This document shows positions 16,495 through 26,721 of a stretch of 64,000 nt of DNA, one piece after another. The notes under the pieces were generated by a model, which was not told the DNA's origin, made no database searches, and saw only the letters and a list, made by a program, of their open reading frames with translations. The stretch comes from Kitasatospora phosalacinea (GTDB taxonomy: Bacteria; Actinomycetota; Actinomycetes; Streptomycetales; Streptomycetaceae), in contig NZ_JNYE01000062.1 of assembly GCF_000717185.1 (NCBI RefSeq), forward strand, positions 24,107 through 88,106, read 5' to 3'. A program made the position numbers and the translations under genes. The first letter of the stretch is position 1. Every line of letters starts with the position of its first letter.

Positions 16495-17202
16495 TCAGGC
16501 GCCGGTGGGGGTCACCGCGCACTGCTGGTCGTCGACGACCTCCAGGTACTTCTCCTTGACGAGGACGTCGATCTTGTACTCCTGGCCGTCGAGCTGCTCG
16601 GGCTTGAGGTCCTTGTCCAGCCACTCTTGGACGCCGCCGCCGGGCATGCCGAAGAAGGCGGCGGTGTGCCCGCGCCGGACGTCGAACTCCTGCAGGACGT
16701 TCAGGCAGTGGTACGCCTTGCCGTCGCCGTCGGGGTTGAGCGCGTCCGGGGTCAGCGAGCGCTGGACGAACGGCGTGCCGGGGTCGGAGAGGTAGCCGCC
16801 CTTGAGCGGGCCGAAGCGGTCCAGCTCGGTGCCGACCGGCACGGTCCACCGCGTCATGTCGACCTTGCCGTCGAGCTTCTGGAAGCCGCGGTCGGGCGCG
16901 AACTGCCAGTCGCCCTTGTCCGTGGCGTACAGCTTCACGAAGTGGGTGGCGCTGAGCCCGCCGAAGCGCTGGTAGCCCCGCAGCAGGGTGGCGACCGGTT
17001 CGGTGTTGGGCAGGACGGCGGGGCCGAGCCGCGCCTCGTTGCAGTAGTACGGGCCCGGGAGCTCGTTCGGCGGGTTGGGGCAGTCGTCGGGGACGGCCCG
17101 GACGGCACCGGGCTGGGCGGCGACGGCGTCCCCGACGGCCGCGACGGCGGTGAGCGGCAGGGCGCAGGCGAGGGCGGCGGTGAGCAGGGGGCGAAGGCGC
17201 AC
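16495..17202 (-). CDS. Secreted TNT-domain protein (NAD+ glycohydrolase-like)
   Basis: A 235-residue exported protein with a Sec signal peptide (RLRPLLTAALACALPLTAVA, cut near residue 30). The mature part has PYYCNEARLGPAVLPNTEPV, then LDRFGPLKGGYLSDPGTPF, VQRSLTPDALN and FGMPGGGVQEWL. These match the TNT fold of the tuberculosis necrotising toxin and related fungal NADases, which hydrolyse NAD+. Four cysteines in the mature protein may form disulfides. No immunity protein is seen beside it, which fits a protein active only outside the cell. GTG 17202 has GGAG 7 bases before it. The domain call is good; enzymatic activity is inferred. Confidence 0.75.
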   Translation of the reverse strand: MRLRPLLTAALACALPLTAVAAVGDAVAAQPGAVRAVPDDCPNPPNELPGPYYCNEARLGPAVLPNTEPVATLLRGYQRFGGLSATHFVKLYATDKGDWQFAPDRGFQKLDGKVDMTRWTVPVGTELDRFGPLKGGYLSDPGTPFVQRSLTPDALNPDGDGKAYHCLNVLQEFDVRRGHTAAFFGMPGGGVQEWLDKDLKPEQLDGQEYKIDVLVKEKYLEVVDDQQCAVTPTGA

Positions 17203-17281
17203 GTGGCGCTCCGTTCTGTGAGGGGGGTGGACTGATGCGTCGTGGAACGCGGTGGGGCGGTCAGCGGGTGCGCGGACGGGA

Positions 17282-17465
17282 CCAGGGCGCGGTCGGCGCC
17301 CGCGCCCACCTCGCCGCCGGACGCCCCGCCGAGGCCGCCCGGATCGCCGCCGCCGAAGCCGCCCGCGCCCACGCCAGCGGCGAACGCCTCGCCGAGACCG
17401 AGGCCCTCATCGCCCACGCCACCGCCGCCACCCGCCTCGGCGACGACGCCACCGCCCGCATCTGA
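17282..17465 (+). pseudogene. Helical-repeat (TPR-like) protein fragment
   Basis: About 60 codons encode AHLAAGRPAEAARIAAAEAA and ERLAETEALIAHATAATRLG before a TGA. These read as two TPR-type helix pairs, as found in the C-terminal parts of regulator or signalling ATPases. There is no start region or downstream continuation. It is probably another deletion stump. Confidence 0.35.
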
Positions 17466-17527
17466 CTCATGGACCGACCGACGCCGACAGGCTGTCTTGT
17501 AGCCGATTCGTGGGCCCGGAGAAGGGG

Positions 17528-17559
17528 GCAGCCCCCGGGCCGGGGGGCGCGGGGGCTGC
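17528..17559 (-). terminator. Hairpin after the DUF11 repeat gene
   Basis: GCAGCCCCCG (17528-17537) pairs with CGGGGGCTGC (17550-17559) downstream of the surface-protein stop on the minus strand. Confidence 0.55.
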
Positions 17560-17579
17560 GGGGGATGGAGCGGTCGGGG

Positions 17580-20500
17580 TCAGGGGCGGCTCCGGCGGGT
17601 GCGGGCGGTGGTGAGGACGGTGCCGGCGGCGATGGCCAGGGCGGCGGCCATGCCCGCGTACCAGACCAGGGCGTCGGTGCCGGTGTCGGGCAGCGGGGCC
17701 GGGCCCGGGGTGGGGCTGGGGCTGGGGGCCGGGTTCGGGACGGTCTTGTCGTGGGTGGAGCAGGCGGTGTCGGTCGAGCCGGCCGGGCAGTTGGAGTCGG
17801 CCGGGCCGGTGACGGTGTTGGCGAGTTCCCGGTCGCCGGTGTCGGGGTTGTTCACGGTGACGGAGTAGGTGATCGTCGCCGCGCCGCCCGCGGGCACGTC
17901 ACCCGTCCAGGAGAGGACCGGGGCCGCGTAGGAGACGGTGCCGGAGGTGGCCTTCGCGTCGCCGCCGTAGACGGCGTCGTCCAGGTCACCGCCCAGGTCG
18001 TCGGTGACGCTCGCGCCGGGGTAGTCGGCCTTGCCGGTGTTCTGCACCGTCACCGTGTAGGTGACCCGGTCGCCGTCCTTGACCGGGTCCTTCGCGTCCG
18101 AGGTCTTGGTGATGGCCAGGTCCGCGATGCCGTCGGCGGTGGTGCAGCCGGGGGCGCTGCGCCGCGGCGGGCAGGTGGAGTTGTTGGGGCCGGTGACGGT
18201 GTTGGTGAGCTGGTGGTCGCCGGTGTCGGGGTTGTCGACGGTCACCGAGTAGGTGAGGGTGACGGTCTGTCCGGCCGGGACGGCGCCGGCCCAGGCGAGG
18301 GTGGGCTCCCGGTAGGTGAGGGTGCCGGAGGTGGCCTTGGCGTCGCCGTTGTAGGCGGCGTCGTCGAGGTCGCCGCTGAGGTCGTCGGTGGCGAAGGCGG
18401 CCGGGTAGTCGGCGGTGCCGTCGTTGGTGACGGCGACGGTGTAGGTGACGGTGTCGCCGGGCTTGACCGGGTTCTTCGCGTCGGAGGTCTTGGTGATGGC
18501 CAGGTCGGCGATGTCGTCGCTGGTGGAGCAGGCCGGGTCGCTGCCACCGGCCTGGCAGTTGGAGCCGTTGGGGGCGACGACGGTGTTGGCGAGTTCCTTG
18601 TCGCCGGTGTCGGGCTTGTTGACCCGCACCGAGTAGGTGAGCGTGATCGTCTCGCCGGGTGCCACGTCGCCCGTCCAGCTGAGCACGGGGGCCGCGTAGG
18701 TGGCGGTGCCGACGGCGGTGCCGTTGGCGTTGACGGCCTTGGCGTCGTTGTCGTACGCGGCGTCGTCCAGGTCGCGGCTGAGGTCGTCGCTGAGCGTCGC
18801 GGCCGGGTAGACGGCCTTGCCGGGGTTGGTGACGGTCACGGTGTAGGTGACCTTGGTGCCGGGCCGGACGGGGGCGCGGCGGCTGTCGGAGGTCTTGGTG
18901 ACCTGCAGCGCGGCGATCCGGTCGCGGGTGGTGCAGCGCGGGTCCTTCGCCCCGGGCGGGCAGTTGGAGTCGGCCGGGCCGGTGACGGCGTTGGCCAGCT
19001 CGTAGTCGCCCGTGTCGGGGTTGCCGACCGTCACGGAGTAGGTGACCGTCACGCTCTGGCCCGCCGGGACGTCGCCCGTCCAGGAGACCACCGGCGCCGC
19101 GTACGAGACCGTGCCGGAGCCCGCCTTCGCGTCGCCGTTGTAGACGGCGTCGTCCAGGTCGCCGCTGAGGTCGTCGGTGACGCTCGCGCCGGGGTACGGG
19201 GCGGTGCCGGTGTTGGTGACGGTGACGGTGTAGGTGACCTTGTCGCCCGCCTTGACCGGGTTCTGGGCGTCGGAGGTCTTGGCGACGGTCAGCTGGGCGA
19301 TGTTCCCGGCGGTGGAGCAGACCGGGTCGCTGCCACCGGGCGGGCAGTTGGAGTCGGCGGGGCCGACCACCGCGTTGGTGACCTGCTTGTCGCCCTTGGC
19401 GGGCTTGTCGACGGTCACCGAGTAGGTGATGGTCACCGAGCCGCCCGCGGGCACGACGCCGTTCCAGCTCAGCACGGGGGCGGCGTAGGAGACGGTGCCG
19501 GAGCTGGCCTTCGCGTCGTTGTCGTAGGTGGCGTCGTCGAGGTCCTTGCCGAGGTCGTCGGTGATCGAGGCGCCGGTGTACGGGGCGGTGCCGGGGTTGG
19601 TCAGGACGACGGTGTAGGTGATCTTGTCGCCGGGCTTGACCGGGTTCTTCGCGTCCGAGGACTTGGCGATCTTCAGTTCGGCGATCGGGACGGTCGAGGA
19701 GCAGGCCCGGTCGGTGGAGCCCGCGGCGCAGTTGGAGTCGGCGGGGCCGACGACCGCGTTGGCGAGCTGGTGGTCACCGGTGTCGGGCTGGTTGACGGTC
19801 ACCGAGTAGGTGATCGTCACGCTCTGGCTCGCCGCCAGGTCGCCGTTCCAGGTGAGGGTGGGCGAGGCGAACGCGACCGTCCCCGAGGAGGCCTTGGCGT
19901 CGTTGCCGTACGCCGCGTCGTCCAGCACCTTCGTCAGGTCGTCGCTGACGCTCACCCCGGTGCGGGGGGCGCCGACCAGGTTGGTGACGGTGACGGTGTA
20001 GGTGACCTTCTGGCCGGGCTTGGCCGTGGCGGTGTCGGCGGTCTTGGTGACCTCGATGCCGGTCGCGTCCTCGTGGGTGGTGCACCCGGCCTCGGTGCCG
20101 GTGGTGCAGTTCGAGTAGCCGTTGCCGGTGACGCTGTTGTCGAGCTTGCCGTCGCCGCCGTCGGGGTTGTTGACGGTCACCGAGTAGGTGATGGTGGCGC
20201 TGTCACCGGCGGCCAGGGTGCCCGACCAGCTCAGCTTCGGCGCCGCGTAGGTGGCGGTGCCCGCGGTGGCCTCGGCGTCGCCGTCGTACGTCGCGTCGTC
20301 GAGGACGGCGGTCAGGTCGTCGACCGCGGTGGCGTCCACCGGGACGCGGCCGGTGTTCTCGACCGTCACGGTGTAGGAGACCTTGTCGCCCGGGTGCACG
20401 GTGCTGCCGGAGGCCGGGGAGGCGGTCTTGGTGATCGTGTACTGCGGGACGGCGAACTCCACCGTCGCGCACTCGGGGGCCAGCAGGCCGACCAGGTCGG

Positions 20501-21680
20501 CGGTGTTGGCCGCGCAGTTCTGGTAGGTGGCGGCGGTGGCGGAGGTGACGTCCACGCTCAGCGTGCAGGAGGCCTGACCAGCCGTCAGGTCACCGGCCAG
20601 CTTCACCGAGGTGCCGCCCGCATCGGCGGTGACCGTGCCGTTGGTACAGGTGGTGGCGGTGTTCGGGGTGCCCGCCACGGTCAGGCCGGCGGGCAGGTTG
20701 TCGGTGAACGACCAGCCGGCCTTCGCCAGCAGGTCCGAGGTGTTGGTGATGGTGAACGTCAGCGTGGACGTCCCGCCGACCGGGGCGGGCGAGGGGCTGA
20801 AGGACTTGTCGATCTGCGGGGTGACGTCCAGCACCCGGATGTTGTCGAACGCCGCGTCGTTGCCCGAGCCGGTGTTGGCGCTGTTGCGCAGGATGATCCC
20901 GAACTGGCTGCCGGTGAACAGGTACGGCTTGTTCGCCGTCGCCTGCACGGCCTTGATCGGGGCCTTGGCGTCCGGGTAGGTGTAGGTCTTGGCGCCCGGG
21001 TCGGTGCACGGGTTGAGCGGCACCGTGTTCAGTGGGGTCTCGGTGCCGCCGGCGGTGAGGAAGAAGTTCTGCTGCGGGTCCGCGTACGCGCCGTCGTAGC
21101 AGACCGCGCCGGAGGCGATGGAGGCCGTCAGGTAGTGGTTGGCGCCCGTGACGGGGATGTCCGTGTTGGTCTGCAGCTGGATGTCGGTGGGTGTGTAGGT
21201 GCCGTCCTCGGTCCAGGCCGCGACGCTGTGGTTCTTCGTCGGCGCGGCGTCGCCGCTGTACTCGCCGATCGCGGTCGCCACGTCCGCCAGGGTGTTCCAG
21301 AACTCGTCGGTCTTGCACTCCGCCGGAACGGGGCCCCGCTCGTCGTAGTCCATCACCCAGCCGTTGCAGAACGCCAGCCAGGACGGCGACGCGGTGTACG
21401 TCATGCCCGTCGCGCCCGTGTAGGCGGGCAGCCGGATCGGGGCCAGGCCCGCCATGCCGTTCTCGAAGTCCTCGCTGTACACCACCGTCGGATCGGCCGG
21501 CACCCCCGCCGCCCGGTGCACCCCGGACCCGGCCGTCTCGGCCTTCGCCGCCTGCCCGCCGTGGCCCGCCGCCGCGACGGGGGTCACGCCCAGCGTGCTC
21601 AGCGCCAGGCCGAGCGTCACCGCCAGGGCCGACTCCCACCGCGTCCGCATGCGACCACCTGCCGGTTTCAACCGAAGCAT
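17580..21680 (-). CDS. Sortase-anchored surface protein with DUF11 tandem repeats
   Basis: A 1366-residue exported protein. A signal peptide ends near VTPVAAAG. A unique domain of about 260 residues follows (VVYSEDFENGMAGLAPIRLP onward, resembling a carbohydrate-binding jelly-roll). Next is one divergent DUF11-like unit (IDKSFSPSPAPVGGTSTLTF), then seven units of about 128 residues, each opening like ITKTSDAKNPVKPGDTVTYT and ending in a cysteine pair such as SNCPPG...CST. The C-terminus is a Pro-rich spacer, LPDTG sorting signal, membrane helix and basic tail, so sortase should link it to the cell wall. Start 21680 is chosen for its GAGAGG ribosome site; ATG 21650 is an alternative. Adhesion or aerial surface structure is inferred. 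Confidence 0.88.
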   Translation of the reverse strand: MLRLKPAGGRMRTRWESALAVTLGLALSTLGVTPVAAAGHGGQAAKAETAGSGVHRAAGVPADPTVVYSEDFENGMAGLAPIRLPAYTGATGMTYTASPSWLAFCNGWVMDYDERGPVPAECKTDEFWNTLADVATAIGEYSGDAAPTKNHSVAAWTEDGTYTPTDIQLQTNTDIPVTGANHYLTASIASGAVCYDGAYADPQQNFFLTAGGTETPLNTVPLNPCTDPGAKTYTYPDAKAPIKAVQATANKPYLFTGSQFGIILRNSANTGSGNDAAFDNIRVLDVTPQIDKSFSPSPAPVGGTSTLTFTITNTSDLLAKAGWSFTDNLPAGLTVAGTPNTATTCTNGTVTADAGGTSVKLAGDLTAGQASCTLSVDVTSATAATYQNCAANTADLVGLLAPECATVEFAVPQYTITKTASPASGSTVHPGDKVSYTVTVENTGRVPVDATAVDDLTAVLDDATYDGDAEATAGTATYAAPKLSWSGTLAAGDSATITYSVTVNNPDGGDGKLDNSVTGNGYSNCTTGTEAGCTTHEDATGIEVTKTADTATAKPGQKVTYTVTVTNLVGAPRTGVSVSDDLTKVLDDAAYGNDAKASSGTVAFASPTLTWNGDLAASQSVTITYSVTVNQPDTGDHQLANAVVGPADSNCAAGSTDRACSSTVPIAELKIAKSSDAKNPVKPGDKITYTVVLTNPGTAPYTGASITDDLGKDLDDATYDNDAKASSGTVSYAAPVLSWNGVVPAGGSVTITYSVTVDKPAKGDKQVTNAVVGPADSNCPPGGSDPVCSTAGNIAQLTVAKTSDAQNPVKAGDKVTYTVTVTNTGTAPYPGASVTDDLSGDLDDAVYNGDAKAGSGTVSYAAPVVSWTGDVPAGQSVTVTYSVTVGNPDTGDYELANAVTGPADSNCPPGAKDPRCTTRDRIAALQVTKTSDSRRAPVRPGTKVTYTVTVTNPGKAVYPAATLSDDLSRDLDDAAYDNDAKAVNANGTAVGTATYAAPVLSWTGDVAPGETITLTYSVRVNKPDTGDKELANTVVAPNGSNCQAGGSDPACSTSDDIADLAITKTSDAKNPVKPGDTVTYTVAVTNDGTADYPAAFATDDLSGDLDDAAYNGDAKATSGTLTYREPTLAWAGAVPAGQTVTLTYSVTVDNPDTGDHQLTNTVTGPNNSTCPPRRSAPGCTTADGIADLAITKTSDAKDPVKDGDRVTYTVTVQNTGKADYPGASVTDDLGGDLDDAVYGGDAKATSGTVSYAAPVLSWTGDVPAGGAATITYSVTVNNPDTGDRELANTVTGPADSNCPAGSTDTACSTHDKTVPNPAPSPSPTPGPAPLPDTGTDALVWYAGMAAALAIAAGTVLTTARTRRSRP

Positions 21681-21996
21681 CCGGTGCCTCTCCCTCGTGA
21701 CTGACGTTTCGTCAAGAGGGGAGTTTCGCCCTGTTTCTCACCGATTTCTCACCCGGCTTCCCTGACACGCGGAAACCGGCCCCGAACGGCCGCCACCGGA
21801 CCTGCCGGTCCGACCGGCCCGGGTCCTCACCGCCTTCACCCGCGGCAGCGGCGGAACCGGCGACCGGGCTCCGGTCCGGCGCGGTCGGAGGGCGATCCGG
21901 TAGGTGCCGCCGTCCGGGGTGTCGGCGAAGTGCAGCCACGGGGTGCTGGTGCGGCAGTGGATGCGTTCGGTCCACCGGCGGGCGCGGGTGCTGGTG
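21681..21996. other. Upstream region of the surface-protein gene
   Basis: It contains the inverted repeat TGACGTTTCGTCA (21702-21714) about 25 bp before the DUF11 protein start, a possible regulator site. The minus strand around 21876-21975 encodes TPWLHFADTPDGGTYRIALR, which looks like real protein, but I could not identify it or find its start. It may be a further gene fragment. Confidence 0.35.
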
Positions 21997-22387
21997 TCGC
22001 GTCGCGACCGCAGCAACCACGCCCACCCCGCCCTGTGGGCCGCCGCCCACGCGCCGTCCTCGTTCGCGTTCGTCGCCTGCTCCGGAGCCACCACGAAGGA
22101 CGTCCTCAGCAACCAGCTCTCCGCGCTGAACGGTTCGACCACCCTGGTCAGCATCAGCGTCGGCGGCAACCAACGGGGCCGCCGACACGATCGACTCCGT
22201 CGTCGCGGCCCGCGCGGCCGCCGCCGGGTTCGGCTTCGGCGACGTCCGCCAGGTCTTCGCCGACCACGAGATCTGCTCCTCCGACCGGTGGCTGAACAGC
22301 ACCCGGATCCCGGTCCACGAGAGCTACCACCCGAACGCCGCCGGTCACGCCAACGGCTACCTGCCGGTCTTCGGCGCGCGGGTCTGA
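21997..22387 (+). pseudogene. SGNH (GDSL) hydrolase remnant with internal deletion
   Basis: Two pieces of one secreted esterase are present. The first (21997-22170) encodes RDRSNHAHPALWAAAHAPSS, FAFVACSGATTKDVLSNQ and LVSISVGGN. The second (about 22176-22387, another frame) encodes ADTIDSVVAARAAAAGFGFG, DVRQVFADHEICSS and [18 protein letters not shown] with the catalytic Asp/His region. The N-terminal GDS block and roughly 100 residues after GGN are missing, and the join is out of frame. It is a clear pseudogene of a Streptomyces-type lipase. Confidence 0.75.
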
Positions 22388-22449
22388 GCACCGGTCCGCC
22401 CGCCGCCGGGTGGGGCGGCGGGCGGACCGGCCGGGGTCGGCGGGAACCC

Positions 22450-22478
22450 TTGACGGCTCCGTCGGCGGGCCGTACGTT
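22450..22478 (+). promoter_or_regulatory. Promoter of the alpha-amylase gene
   Basis: TTGACG, exactly 17 bases, then TACGTT: a good housekeeping-type promoter 106 bp before the amylase start. Downstream (22490-22545) are several GCAAG/TTGC elements (GGCAAGTTGC, TTTGCAGCAA), like the repeats where maltose/amylase repressors bind in Streptomyces. The binder is inferred. Confidence 0.6.
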
Positions 22479-22583
22479 CTGCGCTGCCGCAAGTGTTTCC
22501 GGCAAGTTGCACGAGATTTGCAGCAATCTCCCGCAAGCCGAAGCACGTCGCGCATCCCGGCTCCCACCCCACCAGGAGATCCC

Positions 22584-24029
22584 GTGGACCACCCCTCCCC
22601 CGCACCCCGCCACCGGCGCCGGGCCGCGCTCACCGCCGCCGCCCTGGCCGTCGTCACCGCGGCGACCGGCCTGGCGACCGCCCCCACCGAGGCCGTTGCC
22701 GCCACCCCCGGCAGCAAGACCGTCACCGCCACCCTGTTCGAGTGGTCCTACGCCTCCGTGGCGAAGGAGTGCACCAACGTGCTGGGCCCCAAGGGCTACG
22801 GCTACGTCGAGGTGTCGCCCCCGCAGGAGCACGTCCAGGGCAGCCAGTGGTGGACGTCCTACCAGCCGGTCAGCTACAAGATCGCCGGACGGCTGGGCAG
22901 CGCGACCGCCTTCGGCGCCATGGTCAGCACCTGCCACGCCGCGGGCGTGAAGGTGGTCGTCGACGCCGTGGTCAACCACATGAGCGCGGGCAGCGGCACG
23001 GGCACCGGCGGGACAGTCTACACCAAGTACGACTACCCGGGCTACTACCAGACCCAGGACTTCCACTCCTGCCGGACGAACATCTCGAACTACGCGGACC
23101 GCGCCAACGTGCAGAACTGCGAACTCTCCGGCCTGGCCGACCTGGACACCGGCAGCGACTACGTCCGCTCCACCATCGCCGCCTACCTCAACAGCCTGCT
23201 CGCCAAGGGCGTCGACGGCTTCCGGATCGACGCCGCCAAGCACATCGCCGCCGGCGACCTCGCCGCCATCAAGGCCAAGCTGACCAACCCCGGCACCTAC
23301 TGGGCGCAGGAGGTCATCTACGGCGCGGGCGAGGCCGTCCAGCCCTCCGAGTACACCGGCACCGGCGACGTCGACGCCTTCATGGGCGCCTACGACCTCA
23401 AGCGGATCTTCACCGGCGAGAAGCTGGCCTACCTGGGCAACTGGAACGACTCCTGGGGCGCGGGCTACCTGCCGAGCGCCAACTCCCGCACCTTCACCGA
23501 CAACTGGGACACCGAGCGCAACGGCTCCACCCTGAACTACAAGTACGGCAACACCTACACCCTCGCCAACGTGTACCTGCTGGCCTGGCCGTACGGCTCG
23601 CCCAACGTCTACTCGGGCTACGAGTTCAGCGACATCGACGCCGGGCCGCCGAACGGGGGCACCGTCAGCGCCTGCTACCAGAACGGCTGGAAGTGCCAGC
23701 ACGCCTGGCGGCAGATCGCCAACATGGTCGGCTTCCGCAACGCCGTGAACGGCACCGCGGTCACCAACTGGTGGTCCGACGGGAACAACGCGATCGCCTT
23801 CGGCCGCGGCTCCAAGGGCTACGTGGCGATCAACCACGAGAGCAGCGCACTCACCCGGACCTTCCAGACCTCGCTGCCCGCCGGGAGCTACTGCGACGTC
23901 CAGCACGGCGACCCGAGCGCGGGCGGCGGCTGCAGCGGGCCCAGGTACACCGTCGCGGCCAACGGCACCTTCACCGCCACGGTCGGCGCGGGCGACGCCG
24001 TCGCCCTGTACGCGGGCGCGGGCGGCTGA
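22584..24029 (+). CDS. Secreted alpha-amylase (GH13)
   Basis: A 481-residue exported endo-amylase. A signal peptide of about 40 residues ends near AVAA-TPGSK. The catalytic set is Asp216 (GFRIDAAKH), Glu243 (WAQEVIYG) and Asp309 (DNWDTERNG). In most GH13 enzymes the residue before this Asp is His (NHD); here it is Trp308. The C-terminal all-beta domain ends [11 protein letters not shown], with no starch-binding module. Six or more cysteines suggest disulfides. GTG 22584 is preceded by AGGAG. It has its own promoter and a very strong terminator, so it is a single-gene unit for starch degradation outside the cell. Confidence 0.93.
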   Translation: MDHPSPAPRHRRRAALTAAALAVVTAATGLATAPTEAVAATPGSKTVTATLFEWSYASVAKECTNVLGPKGYGYVEVSPPQEHVQGSQWWTSYQPVSYKIAGRLGSATAFGAMVSTCHAAGVKVVVDAVVNHMSAGSGTGTGGTVYTKYDYPGYYQTQDFHSCRTNISNYADRANVQNCELSGLADLDTGSDYVRSTIAAYLNSLLAKGVDGFRIDAAKHIAAGDLAAIKAKLTNPGTYWAQEVIYGAGEAVQPSEYTGTGDVDAFMGAYDLKRIFTGEKLAYLGNWNDSWGAGYLPSANSRTFTDNWDTERNGSTLNYKYGNTYTLANVYLLAWPYGSPNVYSGYEFSDIDAGPPNGGTVSACYQNGWKCQHAWRQIANMVGFRNAVNGTAVTNWWSDGNNAIAFGRGSKGYVAINHESSALTRTFQTSLPAGSYCDVQHGDPSAGGGCSGPRYTVAANGTFTATVGAGDAVALYAGAGG

Positions 24030-24030
24030 A

Positions 24031-24077
24031 CGTCGTGCGCCCGGGGGCCCGGCGGTCCGGCCCCCGGGCGCACGACG
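24031..24077. terminator. Strong bidirectional terminator
   Basis: A perfect 19-bp stem (24031-24049 with 24059-24077) with a 9-base loop, between the amylase gene and the convergent sugar operon. Confidence 0.85.
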
Positions 24078-24081
24078 CCGG

Positions 24082-26721
24082 TCAGGGGCGGGTCAGGCGC
24101 AGGCTGACCAGCGCGTACGGGGCCAGCTCCAGGGCGAGGGCACCGGCCGGGTACGCCTCCCCGGCGGGCGACTCGTCCAGGCGGACCGGCGCGGCCCGCC
24201 AGCCGTCGGGGAGCTCGACCTCGGCGGCGGCCGGCCGGCCCGTCGGGTTGGACAGGCGCAGCACCAGGCCGTCGCCGTCCTCCGCGCCCTTGAGGGCGGT
24301 CATCCGCGCGCCGCGCACCCGCAGGCCGGGGGCGCCGGTCGCCGCGGGGGCGGTGCCGGGGCGCAGTTGGGCGGCGCGCAGCGGCACGGTGGCGGCCTCG
24401 GCGAGCGCGACCAGGTCGGCGTCGGCGGCGACGGGGGCGCCGACGGCCAGCGCCAGGTCGTAGGAGTGCCGACGGCGGCACTGGGCCTCGGGGGTGGCCA
24501 TCATCGGTCCGGCGCCGGTGGTGCGGGCGTTCAGGTCGAAGCGGGAGAGCCAGCCGACCGCGCGCAGCAGGGTGACCACCATCTCGTCCTGCCCCGAGGG
24601 GCTGAACTCGGCCGCCAGGCCGGTCCGTTCGGGCAGTCCGGCGGCGGCGACGGCGATCCGCAGCTCGCCGTCGCCGATCGCGGAGACGCTCTGCACGGGT
24701 ACGCAGCCGTACTCGGCCTCGTGGGCGCGTTCGGTCGGCAGCGGCCCGAGGTCGGGGCCGACCGGGTGGTCGAGCAGGCTGTAGTGGGTGTCGGCGCTCC
24801 AGCGGGCGGACGGGGCCGGGGTGGGGAAGTGCGCCCGCAGGCGGTGGTCGTCGGCGGTGTTGTCGAAGGTCAGGTTCCACCGCAGCGGGCCGTCGTGGCC
24901 GGGCCAGTGCGCGACGGTGACCGTCAGCGGGACCTCCACCGTGTCGGCCGAACGGGCGGCGCGGTCGGCGGTGAGGCCGGTCGGCAGCTCGATCACCGCG
25001 TCGAGCTCCAGCACCGAGCGCACCGCGGAGGTGCGGCGGCGGGCGGCGCGCAGGCGGGGCACCCGGGGGGCGTCGTGCGCGACGGGGTCGAAGTTGTAGG
25101 TGTCGCCGCGGTCGCCCTCGTCCCGCAGGGCGGCCAGGCCGGGCAGTTCGGTGCCGTCGGCGAGCCGCAGCGTCAGGGCCGCGTCGTCCCCGGCGGTCAG
25201 GGCGGCGCCGTCGGCCAGCGGCAGGGCGCGCACGCCCTCCTCGACGGTGGCGCCCGCGTCCGGCCTCGGGGTGTCGCCCAGGAGGACGGTGTGCACCGCG
25301 TGGCCGAGGGCGGGCACGTCGGCGGCCAGCAGGTGCAGGCGGTGGCGCAGGGCGGGGCGGGAGTCCGGGAGCAGGTCGAGGTCGGCCTCGAACGCGGTCT
25401 CCTCGCCGAGGAGTTCGGCCTCGAACGGGACGGGGGCGCCGTCCGGCCCGGTGACGGCCTGCGGGTGGCGGCCGGGCGCGGTCAGCAGTTCGACCGTGAC
25501 GGGGCCGGTGTGCGGGCGCGGGTGCGGGTTGAGGACGGCGAAGGCGGCCCGCTCGGTCTCCGGGTCGCCGTAGCGGCGGGTGTCCAGGCCCGCGGCGCCC
25601 AGGGCGCGCAGCACCAGGTGGTCGGCGGTCTGTCCGACCCGCTCGAAGCGGACCTCGTTCTCGCGGTGCACCTCGTCCACGCTGCAGCCGCAGATCGAGT
25701 CGTGCGGGGCGTTGCGCAGCAGCAGCTCCCAGGCGTGGCGCAGTTCGGCGGCGAGGGTGGCGTCGCCGGGGGCGTGCAGCGCCAGCAGGGGTTCGGCCCA
25801 GCGCTCCAGGTCGGTCTGGGCGGCGGCGTTGGCCTGCTTGAGGTAGGTGCGCGCCGAGAAGGTGCCGGGGAGCAGGAAGGTGAGGCGGCCGGGGCGGTGG
25901 CGCAGCGGTCCTTCGACCAGCGGGACGCCGCCCGCCTCGGCGGCCTCGCGGGCGGCGGCGAAGAACGCGGCCAGGGTGCTCTCGCCGAGGGCGGCGCCCT
26001 GCTCTGCGGCGGCGGGGGCGGTGGCGGCGAGCGCCCCGGCGGGGTCGGTGGGGGCGAGGTGGTCGCCGCCGTTCATCAGCAGCCAGGGGCCGCCGGGCAG
26101 GCGGTCGCGTTCGGCGGTGAGGAAGTCCTTCAGGCGGGCCGCGCGGCCGCTGTCGCCGTCGGGTTCGGCCCACAGCACCTCGGCGGCGTGGTAGCCCTGG
26201 TTGGCGGCCAGCACCTGGGAGCCGTCGGGCGAGCGCCAGTGGAAGCGGGCGACGCCGTCGGGGGCGCCGCGCCAGACCAGGGCGGTGTCCATGCCGAAGC
26301 CGTTGAGGATGCGCGGCAGGTCGGCGGGGTGGCCGAAGGTGTCCGGGCAGTAGCCGACGTCGGCGAGCACGCCGACCCGGGCGCCCCAGCGGCGGGCGGT
26401 GAGCAGGTTGCGGACCAGGTTCTCGCCGGAGACGAGCTGGTTGTCGGCGAGCACGTGCCAGGGGCCGAGGGTGAGGCGCCCGGCCCTGGCGTGGGCGGCG
26501 AGCCGGTCGGCGAGGTCGGGGCGCAGCGCCTGGACGTCGGCGAGCACGATGGTCTGGCCGTCCAGGTGGAAGGTGGTCATCCGGCCGTCGTCGAGTTCGG
26601 CGCAGACGCGTGCGGCGAGTTCGACGAGGCGGGCGCGGTAGGACTCGAACGGGCGGTACCACTCGCGGTCCCAGTGCACGTGGGTGACGACGTGGCAGTC
26701 CACGGGCGGGGTGGTGGTCAC
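24082..26721 (-). CDS. GH38 alpha-mannosidase
   Basis: An 879-residue cytoplasmic protein of family GH38. The zinc site is [17 protein letters not shown] (His15, His17, Asp19), and the nucleophile region is [35 protein letters not shown] gives another family motif. Beta-rich C-terminal domains follow (to [14 protein letters not shown] and beyond). Such enzymes release alpha-mannose from glycans. GTG 26721 overlaps the stop of the upstream fusion gene (GTGA). As last gene of the ABC/ROK/NanE operon it probably trims an imported mannose-containing oligosaccharide inside the cell. Confidence 0.88.
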   Translation of the reverse strand: MTTTPPVDCHVVTHVHWDREWYRPFESYRARLVELAARVCAELDDGRMTTFHLDGQTIVLADVQALRPDLADRLAAHARAGRLTLGPWHVLADNQLVSGENLVRNLLTARRWGARVGVLADVGYCPDTFGHPADLPRILNGFGMDTALVWRGAPDGVARFHWRSPDGSQVLAANQGYHAAEVLWAEPDGDSGRAARLKDFLTAERDRLPGGPWLLMNGGDHLAPTDPAGALAATAPAAAEQGAALGESTLAAFFAAAREAAEAGGVPLVEGPLRHRPGRLTFLLPGTFSARTYLKQANAAAQTDLERWAEPLLALHAPGDATLAAELRHAWELLLRNAPHDSICGCSVDEVHRENEVRFERVGQTADHLVLRALGAAGLDTRRYGDPETERAAFAVLNPHPRPHTGPVTVELLTAPGRHPQAVTGPDGAPVPFEAELLGEETAFEADLDLLPDSRPALRHRLHLLAADVPALGHAVHTVLLGDTPRPDAGATVEEGVRALPLADGAALTAGDDAALTLRLADGTELPGLAALRDEGDRGDTYNFDPVAHDAPRVPRLRAARRRTSAVRSVLELDAVIELPTGLTADRAARSADTVEVPLTVTVAHWPGHDGPLRWNLTFDNTADDHRLRAHFPTPAPSARWSADTHYSLLDHPVGPDLGPLPTERAHEAEYGCVPVQSVSAIGDGELRIAVAAAGLPERTGLAAEFSPSGQDEMVVTLLRAVGWLSRFDLNARTTGAGPMMATPEAQCRRRHSYDLALAVGAPVAADADLVALAEAATVPLRAAQLRPGTAPAATGAPGLRVRGARMTALKGAEDGDGLVLRLSNPTGRPAAAEVELPDGWRAAPVRLDESPAGEAYPAGALALELAPYALVSLRLTRP

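Noticed and set aside
18061..19809. Regularly spaced short frames that looked like a repeat array or CRISPR-like periodicity
   Set aside because: They are shadow frames of the DUF11 repeat units (about 384 bp each) on the opposite strand.
21876..21975. Minus-strand protein-like segment TPWLHFADTPDGG
   Set aside because: It reads like real protein but has no start, no clear end and no family I could name; recorded only in the gap entry.
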